NCBI RefSeq assembly: GCF_946479715.1 | Contig: NZ_CAMLHF010000162.1 | Coordinates: forward strand, 1 to 13,033 | DNA: 13,033 bases | Direction: 5' to 3' | Source of the DNA: an uncultured Pedobacter sp. | Lineage (GTDB): Bacteria > Bacteroidota > Bacteroidia > Sphingobacteriales > Sphingobacteriaceae | Shown here: piece by piece, positions 4,914 through 13,033 of the stretch | Numbering within the stretch: position 1 is the first letter of the stretch | Layout: the number at the start of each line of letters is the position of its first letter | Notes under the pieces: model-generated | Seen by the model: only the letters and a program-made list of their open reading frames with translations | Database searches by the model: none | What the model was told of the DNA's origin: nothing | Program-made: the position numbers and the translations under genes

Positions 4914-7286
4914 CTATTCATACTTCAAAGCATCAACCGCATTTGCCTTTGCAACTTTAACGGTTTGAAAGCTCACTGTAATAATTGCAATAAATACAGA
5001 CAAGAATAAAGCAATTAAAAACGGCCAGGCAGTCATGGCAACCTTATAATCATATTTCTGAAGCCACCTTACCGCAATGATGTAAGCAGCAGGAATAGCA
5101 ATCATATTAGACAGAATAACCAGTTTTATAAAATCCTTGTTTAATAGCACAAGAATACTTTTCAAATCGGCACCAAGAACCTTCCTGATACTGATCTCTT
5201 TGCTTCTCTGTTCTGCAATATATAAAGCAAGACCTAGCAAGCCTAAACAAGAGATAAAAATTGCAAAACAACCAAACAGGTTAGATAGCACGCTGAGCAA
5301 TCGCTCTGTTTTTAGCTTCTGCTGCATACCCTGGTTAACGAACTGAAGATCTGCCGGATAAGAGGGATTAAGTTGAAGACTAATGTCTTTGATAGACTGA
5401 ACTGATTTGCTTAGTGGCTGATCTGGATTAAGACGAAGCAGTAATACTTTGCTTTGAGCGATGTTGTAATAAAATACGGTAGGTTTTGACTTTGCACCCA
5501 GTTGTTCGTTCATATAATCTTTAACAACACCAATTACATTTAGCGATTGATCGCCCCAGGTAATCTTAGCACCTACCGGATTTTTAAGCCCCATTGTTCT
5601 CACGGCACTTTCATTTAGCAGTAATGATGTTGCTGTATCAGCAACAAATTTTGGTGAGAAGTCCCTTCCCATCACCATAGTAGTCCCTATCGTTTTTACA
5701 AAATCGAAGCCTGTACTTCGATAATCTATAATAGAATTATCATTTGCAGTCTTACCTGGCCAGCTAATGTCTCCAGTTATTGTGCCTCCCTGAGTAAATG
5801 AGCTTGCAAATTCTGTTGCAGAAACAATAGCTCCGGTATTTTTAAGCTCCGCCTTAAAGATTTCCAGTTTCTGCGGCTTTAACCACTCACCTTCAAGGTC
5901 CAGTTGCACCAGGTTATTCTGGTTAAATCCTAATGGCTTATTCTTTATGAATTGGATTTGGGAATAGATCACAATAGCACAAACGATCATACAAATTGAG
6001 ATGGTAAACTGTACCACAACTAGTATTTTACGCATTGGCAATGAGGATTTACCTATCCCAGTAAAGCCTTTTAATACTTTTACAGGTGTAAAGGATGACA
6101 AATAAAACGCGGGATAACTCCCTGCAAGTACACCTGTGAATAAGATTAGCGATATCAATGTAATCCATGTGTAGGGTGAATTGTAATTGATTTGAATAGA
6201 GATATCCAGCAGATTGTTAAAATAAGGCAACACTCCCTCTAGCAGTACAAATGCAATCAAAATACCAATTAATGAAAGCACAAGTGATTCCAATATAAAC
6301 TGTCCAATCAGCGTTTTTCTGGAAGCACCAAGCGCCTTACGAACCCCTACTTCTCTTGCACGTTTTTCTGACCGCGCGGTAGAAAGGTTCATATAATTAA
6401 TACAAGCGATCAACAAAACACAGAACGCCAAAAATATAAATAGTCTTACCTGATCAATCCTTCCTCCAGCAGGTTTACCGTTCTCAAAATGATCATAAAG
6501 ATGGTATTTGCCAAAGGGGAAAAGAAAAGCCTGGAGTGTGGTCTCCTTATCATTTTTCTTGATCAGTTGCCTTACTGCAGCATCAGTAGTCTCGAGATTA
6601 CCTTTATCTTTTAACTTGAATAAAGTAAAACAGGTAATGCTTCCCCAACCATTGTCTTTCTCTCCGGGATGCTCCTGCTCAAAAAATGACCAGGGTTGTA
6701 GGGCTTCGAATTGATGGGTCATATTCTTTGGCAGATCTTCCACTACCGCAGATACCTTCAATATCTTACTATTATCCCATTTTACACTGCTGCCTAAAAC
6801 GTTCACACTTCCAAATAACCTCTTAGCCGCTGAGGCGGTAAGTAAAACCGAATTGGGTTCGCTTAAAGCTGTTTCGGGGTTTCCCTGAATAAACTTGTAA
6901 TCAAATATCTTCAAAAACCCAGGATCAACATTTAGGGTATTCAACTTAAAATTGTTATTGGCAGTACCAAATAATTTCGTTTTCTCACCCATAGCTATCC
7001 TGCTGGCTGTTTCTACCGAGGGCAAGCTAACCAAAGCAGCACCTGCAAGCTTATTTGGGGTTGCGTCTGTTGTTAAAAGTTTCCCATTTACATTTAAGGT
7101 AAGTTTAGCAGCGTATATCCGATCTATATCTTTAAATTGTTTATCGTAGCTCCATTCGTAACCCACATACATCAGGAGCATTAAACAACAGGTCATGCCA
7201 ATGGCTAATCCTCCAATATTGATCAGAGAAAAACCTTTATTTTTCCAAAGGTTTCTTAAAGCTATTTTAAAGTTGATTAAAAACAT
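4914..7286 (-). CDS. MacB/FtsX-family ABC transporter permease
   Basis: This 790-residue inner-membrane protein has two FtsX-type halves. The start MFLINFKIALRNLWKNKGFS and the first membrane segment (about 20-42) are typical. An extracytoplasmic MacB core-like domain (about 45-280) is followed by membrane segments near 281-300, 331-350, 374-394 and 419-441. A second periplasmic domain (about 445-665) is followed by segments near 669-690, 722-739 and 754-773. The cytoplasmic coupling motif occurs twice: EKRAREVGVRKALGAS (307-322) and EQRSKEISIRKVLGAD (692-707). Such permeases work with a MacB-type ATPase in efflux or in mechanical signalling across the envelope. No ATPase gene is adjacent, which is common for these large Bacteroidota paralogues, so its cargo is unknown. 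The gene is flanked by a possible promoter at 7313-7320 and is independent of the locus to its right, which ends in a terminator. Confidence 0.9.
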   Translation of the reverse strand: MFLINFKIALRNLWKNKGFSLINIGGLAIGMTCCLMLLMYVGYEWSYDKQFKDIDRIYAAKLTLNVNGKLLTTDATPNKLAGAALVSLPSVETASRIAMGEKTKLFGTANNNFKLNTLNVDPGFLKIFDYKFIQGNPETALSEPNSVLLTASAAKRLFGSVNVLGSSVKWDNSKILKVSAVVEDLPKNMTHQFEALQPWSFFEQEHPGEKDNGWGSITCFTLFKLKDKGNLETTDAAVRQLIKKNDKETTLQAFLFPFGKYHLYDHFENGKPAGGRIDQVRLFIFLAFCVLLIACINYMNLSTARSEKRAREVGVRKALGASRKTLIGQFILESLVLSLIGILIAFVLLEGVLPYFNNLLDISIQINYNSPYTWITLISLILFTGVLAGSYPAFYLSSFTPVKVLKGFTGIGKSSLPMRKILVVVQFTISICMIVCAIVIYSQIQFIKNKPLGFNQNNLVQLDLEGEWLKPQKLEIFKAELKNTGAIVSATEFASSFTQGGTITGDISWPGKTANDNSIIDYRSTGFDFVKTIGTTMVMGRDFSPKFVADTATSLLLNESAVRTMGLKNPVGAKITWGDQSLNVIGVVKDYMNEQLGAKSKPTVFYYNIAQSKVLLLRLNPDQPLSKSVQSIKDISLQLNPSYPADLQFVNQGMQQKLKTERLLSVLSNLFGCFAIFISCLGLLGLALYIAEQRSKEISIRKVLGADLKSILVLLNKDFIKLVILSNMIAIPAAYIIAVRWLQKYDYKVAMTAWPFLIALFLSVFIAIITVSFQTVKVAKANAVDALKYE

Positions 7287-7312
7287 ATTCCGGTTTTTTT
7301 CATCTCTTACGC

Positions 7313-7320
7313 CAAAGATA
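7313..7320 (-). promoter_or_regulatory. Candidate -7 element for the permease gene
   Basis: TATCTTTG on the minus strand fits TAnnTTTG exactly and lies 26 bp before the ATG at 7286. A clear TTTG at the -33 position is not present, so the call is tentative. Confidence 0.4.
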
Positions 7321-7397
7321 TGCCATTCTCAGAAACAGCGCCATACACCTAAATATCAAACATTTATATTTATGCCGACAATTTATTGTTCATTTCC

Positions 7398-7423
7398 GTA
7401 CAATCTATGTACATAAATGTACA
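7398..7423. promoter_or_regulatory. Three phased GTACA boxes including a TGTACA palindrome
   Basis: TGTACATAAATGTACA (7408-7423) is two copies of TGTACA, each self-complementary, separated by TAAA. A further GTACA starts at 7398, so the boxes start at 7398, 7409 and 7419, about one helical turn apart. The site lies between the Sus-type terminator and the permease gene and is likely an operator for the latter. The regulator is unknown. Confidence 0.5.
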
Positions 7424-7433
7424 GTTAGGTTTT

Positions 7434-7474
7434 AAATAAGAAAAGCGGCTCAGGAAGCCAAAGCCCTCGCCGCT
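7434..7474 (-). terminator. Intrinsic terminator of the SusC/SusD/DUF3823 operon
   Basis: On the minus strand AGCGGC (7474-7469) pairs with GCCGCT (7449-7444), with further internal pairing (AGG/CCT), followed by TTTTCTTATTT. It begins about 20 bp after the stop codon of the DUF3823 gene. Confidence 0.75.
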
Positions 7475-7494
7475 AAACTAACTAACCTAATAAA

Positions 7495-8199
7495 TTATGG
7501 CGCTACGGTTATCTCTTTTACAGTGGTATAATTGTACTTTTTGAAATTATCATTTACCCTTACACCTACCCTCACGTAGTAAGTAGTAGCATATTTCATT
7601 GGTGCGTTTGTGGTAATTGTAACCTCGGTATTCTCATTTGGGATAGCAGTTATCAGACCATTTGCAGGATCGAAATTATTGTTACCTACATATTTTGTAG
7701 TTGAAACGAACAACCTGTAATCTGCAACGGTCGGTTTGGTTTGTCCGGCTGGCGCCTCATTTCTGTTAAACTTAAATTTAGCAGAGATCTTTTTGTCGGC
7801 TGTAACTACCAGACCGCCAACCCATTCTACAACTACATAAGGTAATACATGAAAATCGTGTGTTGTTGTGCCCTTGATGTCAATTTCCTCTGCTGTTACC
7901 GGATAAAAGGGTCCCTCAATTGGGCTAATGCGATATTTGCCAGCAAACAATTTGTTGTTTACATAACTACCATCCTGTTTAATATTTAAAAACATGGGAG
8001 TTGGTGTACTGCTCCAGCTCAGTTCTTCCATTCTGATTCTGGTGTTCCCCTGGCCTTGTTCAGCTTGCAGACCCTGTCCTTTATCGTCAAGGATTGTTCC
8101 TTGCAATACTGCCGAAGGGGCCTCATAATCATCAATTTTACAGGAATGCAATGCTGCCACTCCTGCAAAAAACAATAATATAAATAATATCTTTTTCAT
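7495..8199 (-). CDS. DUF3823 domain lipoprotein (SusE-position accessory protein)
   Basis: This 234-residue lipoprotein begins MKKILFILLFFAGVAALHSC, with the lipobox cysteine at position 20. KIDDYE follows, an acidic cluster of the kind that directs Bacteroidota lipoproteins to the cell surface. An N-terminal carboxypeptidase-regulatory-like beta domain (about 27-118, with LQGTILDDKGQGL and DGSYVNNKLFAGKY) and a C-terminal beta domain (about 125-234, with YYVRVGVRVND) match the DUF3823 layout as I know it. Such proteins are encoded last in Sus-type operons and probably sit beside SusC/SusD on the surface, perhaps binding the same ligand. It follows the SusD gene by 18 bp and is closed by the terminator at 7434-7474. 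Confidence 0.85.
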   Translation of the reverse strand: MKKILFILLFFAGVAALHSCKIDDYEAPSAVLQGTILDDKGQGLQAEQGQGNTRIRMEELSWSSTPTPMFLNIKQDGSYVNNKLFAGKYRISPIEGPFYPVTAEEIDIKGTTTHDFHVLPYVVVEWVGGLVVTADKKISAKFKFNRNEAPAGQTKPTVADYRLFVSTTKYVGNNNFDPANGLITAIPNENTEVTITTNAPMKYATTYYVRVGVRVNDNFKKYNYTTVKEITVAP

Positions 8200-8217
8200 A
8201 CCTGATTTCTGTAATGG

Positions 8218-10248
8218 TTAATACTGTTCGTTTTGTTTTAGCTTAGGATTTGCTGCAATCTCAGCCCCTGGAATAGCTTCGTAATAATATTTGGTTGCCA
8301 CGGTGAATCTTGAATTGCGCTCTTCCAGTCTGGCATCAAAAATATACTTGCCCTTTACATAATCCGGTGCTTCAGGAACCGATCCTTTAGCAAACAGGAA
8401 GGGATTAAGCTTTCTCCATATCCTTGAATTAACTTCAAGATCGGCAGTTCTCCACCTCAGCATATCCCACCAAAGCTTATGCTCAAAAGCAAGTTCCTTT
8501 CTGCGCTCTATCCTTACAAGCTGCAAGCCTCTTGTTGGCGCCAGCACATATGACCCAACACCGGTGCCCGGTGCAAGTGCTGCGCCTGACGAAAGCTCTC
8601 CCTGGTCTGTTAACAATACCGCTCCCGCTCGTTCGCGAATGGCATTGATCTGCACAAAGGCGTCGTTTTGAAGGTCTACTCCATCTACATTATTTACACC
8701 ATGCTGTGCAAGTTCCAACGCCGCTTCGGCACGGTTTAGCAATACTTCTGCATACCTGATTTCAATCCACGATTGGGTAGATTCATGGAGCTTGGTAAGG
8801 GCAGCCGAAACATTAGGGTTTAGATATTTACGCCCATGAAAACCGGTAATGGTTGCATTATTTGAAGAAGTTGGGCCATCCAAACCAGTGGGATTAATAG
8901 ATTGGCCTGTAGACAATACGATTGGCACCTGACTATTCCATGTTCCTGCCTGTTTTACGTTCGGATTATAAAATGGATTGGAAGAATAAGCTGCGGTTGA
9001 GCCCTCTGGCACTAACTTTTGTATTGGCGTAGCCGGATCTATACTTTCGATAAATGTTCCGCGGCGAAGATCGGTACGTAGTCCTTTAAAAGCCTGGCCC
9101 GGCAATAAAACTGTGCCTCTTAACCTTGGTTCACAATTTTCAAAAAGCTGCTCTACATAATCATATACGATATAGGTTCCATCAGGCTTAGTCGTTTGTA
9201 GCTCACCACGTGAATTCTTTGGCAGTCCATCAAAAAGCTCAACATAATCCAAAGTAGGATTAAAACGATCGCCATAAGTTGAAGTCATGTGTGGCGGAGA
9301 ATAAACTGCGTCAAAACTATGTACATTTTCTACAAAGGAGTAACCTTTAGAGAAGATCGTTTCGGGACTCTCAGTGTCCAGAAAAAGTGCGGCGTAATTA
9401 TTTGCAGAAGCAATTTTATCTGTGGCCGACCACGTTTTTTTATAAAGGGAGTACTTACCCTCTATCATTTTTGCAGCCTGAAAGCTTAATTTAAAGTAAT
9501 CGTTGGCCTTTGCCCCCGGAATACCATTAAGCATTACTCCATCAACAACATACTGTGTGCCATATCTGGCCTTTGACCCTGCAAAAAGCGCAACACGCGA
9601 TTTAAATGCCGCAGCAATGTTTTTATTTACACGTCCCTTTTGCTCGCTTGCCTCGTTCATATTTGTAATGGCATAATCAAGATCTGCGAGTATAAAATCA
9701 TACACTTCCTGCTCACTGCTTCGCGGAATCTGCAATTCTTCAACATTAGCATTTAAAGCCTGAACCTGACTTGTAATAGGTACGCCTCCGTAACGTTTTA
9801 CTAAAGCAAAATAAGTAAAGGCACGAATAAAACGTGCTTCAGCTATCCATTTATCAACTTTGGGCTGTGTTAATGATGCGGCATAGGCCGGTAAATTTTC
9901 TATCAGATAGTTGGAATAGCGAATAACCTGATAACCGCTTTTCCAATATCCTCTGGCAGGATTTACAAAACCTCCGTTGTTGCGGTTAGCATTTTCTCCG
10001 GTATTTAACATGGGCAAGGCGATCTGGTTCCAGGTATTAAACCCTTCAGTACCATCGCCGGCACTATATTTAAAATCCTCAATAGGCATGCGGCTATAAA
10101 GAGCGGCCATATAGGCCTGCATTCCCGCATCTGTGAACAGGTCCTTATCCTGTACAATATTTACAGGGGCAATGTCCAGTTTATTACAAGCGCATACAGC
10201 TCCAAAAAGAAGCATAAATGCTATATATTTTAATTGTTTCATAATCAT
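8218..10248 (-). CDS. SusD/RagB family outer-membrane nutrient-binding lipoprotein
   Basis: This 676-residue surface lipoprotein has a signal peptide ending VCAC; Cys21 is the likeliest lipidated residue, though Cys19 is possible. The sequence after it (NKLDIAPVNIVQDKDLFTD) is the usual SusD start. The helical TPR-type scaffold and a conserved RAFTYFALVKRYGGVPI segment follow. The C-terminal signature ERRKELAFEHKLWWDMLRW lies at residues 581-599, and the protein ends NPKLKQNEQY, as SusD proteins often do. It should form the lid on the SusC transporter and capture the substrate. At 676 residues it is longer than the common size of about 500-600. It begins 15 bp after the SusC stop codon, so the genes are co-transcribed. 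A start at the second ATG (10242, MKQLKY) is equally plausible. The ligand is unknown. Confidence 0.93.
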   Translation of the reverse strand: MIMKQLKYIAFMLLFGAVCACNKLDIAPVNIVQDKDLFTDAGMQAYMAALYSRMPIEDFKYSAGDGTEGFNTWNQIALPMLNTGENANRNNGGFVNPARGYWKSGYQVIRYSNYLIENLPAYAASLTQPKVDKWIAEARFIRAFTYFALVKRYGGVPITSQVQALNANVEELQIPRSSEQEVYDFILADLDYAITNMNEASEQKGRVNKNIAAAFKSRVALFAGSKARYGTQYVVDGVMLNGIPGAKANDYFKLSFQAAKMIEGKYSLYKKTWSATDKIASANNYAALFLDTESPETIFSKGYSFVENVHSFDAVYSPPHMTSTYGDRFNPTLDYVELFDGLPKNSRGELQTTKPDGTYIVYDYVEQLFENCEPRLRGTVLLPGQAFKGLRTDLRRGTFIESIDPATPIQKLVPEGSTAAYSSNPFYNPNVKQAGTWNSQVPIVLSTGQSINPTGLDGPTSSNNATITGFHGRKYLNPNVSAALTKLHESTQSWIEIRYAEVLLNRAEAALELAQHGVNNVDGVDLQNDAFVQINAIRERAGAVLLTDQGELSSGAALAPGTGVGSYVLAPTRGLQLVRIERRKELAFEHKLWWDMLRWRTADLEVNSRIWRKLNPFLFAKGSVPEAPDYVKGKYIFDARLEERNSRFTVATKYYYEAIPGAEIAANPKLKQNEQY

Positions 10249-10263
10249 TCGTCTGGATCGTTA

Positions 10264-13033
10264 TTAAAAGCTAATGCTTGTTCCGAAATTAATTGTACGG
10301 CTGATTGGATAGATATATCCATAAAGTTCTGAAGGACGCTCGGGGTCTAATCCTCTTATCTTGGTAATGGTAAGCAGGTTGTATCCGTTGGCATATACGC
10401 GCAATCCCTGTATTCCTATTTTTGTAAGTATTCTTTTAGGAAGTGAATAACCGAGCTCAGCACTCTTTAAACGCATGTAAGCACCATTTTGAATTGCCCT
10501 TCGTGAATTGTCGTTAATAACTGTCCCGGTATAAGCATAATATCCTTGTACCCATTTATTAGAGGGATCATAAGGGTCTGCCTTGGGGTCAACAGGGTGC
10601 CATCTATCCATAAACATATCCAACGCGTTTCCATCAAAGCCCAATGGCTCTCTAAAGGCTTCAGGATAGGAAACATAAGACATCGCCCCGCCCTGGAAAA
10701 GCAGGTTCAGATCAAAACCCTTGTAATCGAAACCAAGGTTAAGCCCAAAATTTAGCAGTGGATAGTTATGCCTGGCATCGTTTCCATCAGCACTGGTGCT
10801 GTTTGGATTAATAGCAGTAGCAACAGGATAACGGTCAAGATCATCAAAAGTTCCATCGCCATTCCAGTCTTCATAAATGTAATCACCCGGAAGCGTACCT
10901 CGACCGGTAAACTGGTTATAATTGGCAATCTGCTCAAATGATTGAAACTGTCCTACATACCCAAAGCCAAACCATACATCATTATAGCGGTTAAGTTTGT
11001 TGTTTCTCCAGTTTTCCTGTGAATTTCCGGCACGTCCAAGTTCTTCATAAATAATTTTAGTGCGTGTTAAAGATACATTTCCACTGATGTTATAGCCCAG
11101 TTCTCCAAATCTATTTCTGTGACTTAATGCAAGTTCAAGTCCGCGAGTTTCATCACTATTCAGGTTTTCCTGTGGCATATTTGCACCGAATGATCCGGGT
11201 ACAGTTACCAAACGGTTACCTAAAAGTCCATCCCGGCGGCGCTTAAATGCATCAAAAGTAATCCCCAATTTGCCTTTCCATAACTCAGCATCTAATCCGA
11301 TATTAGTTGTTTTAACCTCCACCCATGTCAGATCAGGGTTTGGCACAGCTCTAAAACCAACTGAGTTAACAAAGCCGCCATCAAACATATAACCACCACC
11401 AAGGGCTTCTCTATTTCCGTTAAATGGATAATCATAGCCCGAAAGGAATTGATACCTTACATTTCCGTCATCACCCATAATACCATAAGACGCCCTGACT
11501 TTCAGGTTATCAATAAATGACAGTGATGAATTATTTTTCATAAAAGATTCTTCAGATATGCGCCATCCAATTGAAGCGCCCGGAAAGAACCCAAATTGTT
11601 TCTTATCAGAAAACCTTGAGGAACCATCATAACGAAAGCTAAATTCGGCAAGGTATTTACCTGAAAAATCATAGTTTAACCTTCCAACTACAGCTCTGGT
11701 TGCAGTTTCAGATACACCATCAATATTGGTGTTTGCCACCTGACCTAATGCTTTTCCGGCAAATAGATATTCAACAGGTAAGGCAAGGTCTCGTTGTGCA
11801 AAAAAGTTGTCGGCACTCGAAGTACCTTCTTCGTAAAGCACTAAGGCGTTTATGTTATGTTTCTTTATGCTTTTTACATAATTCAACGAGAGCTGCAATA
11901 ATGAATTGGGTGTTGTACTGTACCTTCTAAGTAACTGGTCGGGTCCATTCTTATTATAGGCTGTATAAGAATTGCTGGCTGCGTTATAATCATAAACGTT
12001 ATACCCTTTTCTATAATCCTTAAAGTTGTTGTTTCTTGCATCGTACGAGAACATTCCCCTTGCGGTTAACCCATCAAGGTATGGAACCTGATAATCTAAT
12101 GAAAACTGGCTCTGTAACCAGCTGTTCTGGTCTTTTTGATAGCCTGACAGGTCACTGTCTGAATTTGCTCCTGGATGTTCAAACACTGGCTTATACAGAT
12201 AATCAGGATTATTATTTGCATAATAGGTTTCGTTGGGTTGTGCTCTCCATAATTGAGAAAACAGTTGCCATGAAGGAACTTTAGGGTTCATTTTATTCTC
12301 TAAAATACCGTTCAGTTTTAAAGAGGCTTTTAAACGATTAGAGATCTGGGCGTTTAAGTTAGAGCGCAGATTATATCTATCGTATTTTAAGGAGTTACTT
12401 TTCCAGATTCCCTCTTGCCTGGCATAACCCAGGTTAATAAAATAATCTATTTTATTATCACCTGAACTGCCGCTGGCACTAAGGTTTTGCTGGAACTGAG
12501 GAGCAAAATCACGCATTGTCATATCGTACCAGTTGGTGCCTGCTTTTGTTCCGTTACGATAAGGGGCAAAATCTTCATCGTTATACGTTATTACAGGTCC
12601 ATCAACCCGGTGCATGGTCTTCTCGTTCATAAGGGTGAAACGGTCAATTACACCTACTGGCTCCGGCAATCCGATTGGTGTTTGCTGACCATAATAAGCA
12701 GCATAAGTAATCTCTGGTTTACCGGATTTCCCTTTTTTGGTGGTTACCAGTACAACACCATTAGCAGCCCTTACTCCGTACACCGCAGCAGCTGCATCCT
12801 TAAGAACTGAAATACTCTCGATCTCGTTAGGATCAAGACGAGTAATATTATCGCGCGGTACTCCATCAATAATAATTAGTGGGTTACCAAAACCCCTTAT
12901 ATCAAATTGATTGGTAAAAACACCAGGTTCTGATGTTCTTTGTACAACACGAAGGCCCGGAACTTTACCTGTTAGCATGTTCTGCACATTCTGTGTTTTG
13001 GTGGTAGAAATTTCCGCATTGGAAACAGAGGCA
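10264..13033 (-). CDS. SusC/RagA family TonB-dependent outer-membrane transporter (5' end outside the window)
   Basis: 922 complete codons are visible and the frame stays open to the window edge, so the true start lies beyond 13033. The visible protein begins ASVSNAEISTTKTQNVQNML, which is inside the plug domain. Plug motifs follow: GKVPGLRV, DIRGFGNPLIIIDGVPRDN (with IIIDGVPRDN at 12847-12876), and VLKDAAAAVYGVRAANGVV. The rest is a beta-barrel with aromatic-rich strands and ends ISRTINFGTSISF, with the terminal phenylalanine expected for outer-membrane insertion. The signal peptide, carboxypeptidase-like domain and TonB box are not in the window. It pairs with the SusD lipoprotein to import large substrates using TonB energy. 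No anti-sigma factor or glycoside hydrolase is visible. Confidence 0.95.
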   Translation of the reverse strand, partial: ASVSNAEISTTKTQNVQNMLTGKVPGLRVVQRTSEPGVFTNQFDIRGFGNPLIIIDGVPRDNITRLDPNEIESISVLKDAAAAVYGVRAANGVVLVTTKKGKSGKPEITYAAYYGQQTPIGLPEPVGVIDRFTLMNEKTMHRVDGPVITYNDEDFAPYRNGTKAGTNWYDMTMRDFAPQFQQNLSASGSSGDNKIDYFINLGYARQEGIWKSNSLKYDRYNLRSNLNAQISNRLKASLKLNGILENKMNPKVPSWQLFSQLWRAQPNETYYANNNPDYLYKPVFEHPGANSDSDLSGYQKDQNSWLQSQFSLDYQVPYLDGLTARGMFSYDARNNNFKDYRKGYNVYDYNAASNSYTAYNKNGPDQLLRRYSTTPNSLLQLSLNYVKSIKKHNINALVLYEEGTSSADNFFAQRDLALPVEYLFAGKALGQVANTNIDGVSETATRAVVGRLNYDFSGKYLAEFSFRYDGSSRFSDKKQFGFFPGASIGWRISEESFMKNNSSLSFIDNLKVRASYGIMGDDGNVRYQFLSGYDYPFNGNREALGGGYMFDGGFVNSVGFRAVPNPDLTWVEVKTTNIGLDAELWKGKLGITFDAFKRRRDGLLGNRLVTVPGSFGANMPQENLNSDETRGLELALSHRNRFGELGYNISGNVSLTRTKIIYEELGRAGNSQENWRNNKLNRYNDVWFGFGYVGQFQSFEQIANYNQFTGRGTLPGDYIYEDWNGDGTFDDLDRYPVATAINPNSTSADGNDARHNYPLLNFGLNLGFDYKGFDLNLLFQGGAMSYVSYPEAFREPLGFDGNALDMFMDRWHPVDPKADPYDPSNKWVQGYYAYTGTVINDNSRRAIQNGAYMRLKSAELGYSLPKRILTKIGIQGLRVYANGYNLLTITKIRGLDPERPSELYGYIYPISRTINFGTSISF

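Noticed and set aside
10264..12987. SusC gene starting at the GTG at 12987
   Set aside because: The frame stays open to the window edge and the upstream codons (ASVSNAEIS...) are normal plug-domain sequence; the start is outside the window.
1..13033. tRNA, rRNA, CRISPR array, insertion sequence or prophage genes
   Set aside because: Nothing resembling a transposase, integrase, spaced identical repeats, tRNA cloverleaf or rRNA was seen; the repeats found are short regulatory-type sites.

Overview
The window looks like a chromosomal piece of a Bacteroidota genome, most likely Sphingobacteriaceae (Pedobacter-like). The reasons are a SusC/SusD/DUF3823 outer-membrane uptake locus, lipoproteins with an acidic residue cluster after the lipobox cysteine, a long stand-alone MacB/FtsX-type permease, TlpA-type periplasmic thioredoxins, moderately AT-rich DNA, and promoters of the Bacteroidota -7 type (TAnnTTTG). 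The genus is an inference; no rRNA or marker gene is present.

Left part (1-3676). Two tandem minus-strand genes encode secreted TlpA-like proteins: a complete one (172-1494) and the first 49 codons of a second (1-147), clearly paralogous at their N-termini. Upstream is 516 bp without a gene. It holds two imperfect repeats that are each a hairpin, an AT-rich stem-loop, an operator-like site and a 92-nt element that folds into a three-way junction. Next is a minus-strand cysteine desulfurase (2011-3147). Its leader contains a SAM-I (S-box) riboswitch (about 3233-3343) not captured by protein annotation. The desulfurase and the plus-strand sterol desaturase/fatty acid hydroxylase-family gene (3677-4900) diverge. 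Each has a perfect TACATTTG -7 element with the same long inverted-repeat operator at the same distance upstream, and a run of 11-bp-spaced ACAAT boxes lies between them. A third close copy of the operator lies upstream of the TlpA pair.

Middle part (4914-7494). A minus-strand ABC-type permease of the MacB/FtsX family runs convergently into the hydroxylase gene with a 13-bp gap. Its upstream region has a TGTACA-type palindrome, a possible promoter and the terminator of the next locus.

Right part (7495-13033). A minus-strand operon encodes a SusC-type TonB-dependent transporter (5' end beyond the window), a long SusD-type lipoprotein and a DUF3823 lipoprotein, closed by an intrinsic terminator. 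It should import an unidentified glycan or other oligomer; no degradative enzyme is visible here.

Most interesting is the left part: sulfur mobilisation, thiol-redox proteins and a membrane lipid-modifying oxygenase appear linked by one shared operator, and the desulfurase additionally by a SAM riboswitch. Shared regulation is an inference from repeated sites; the riboswitch call is strong.
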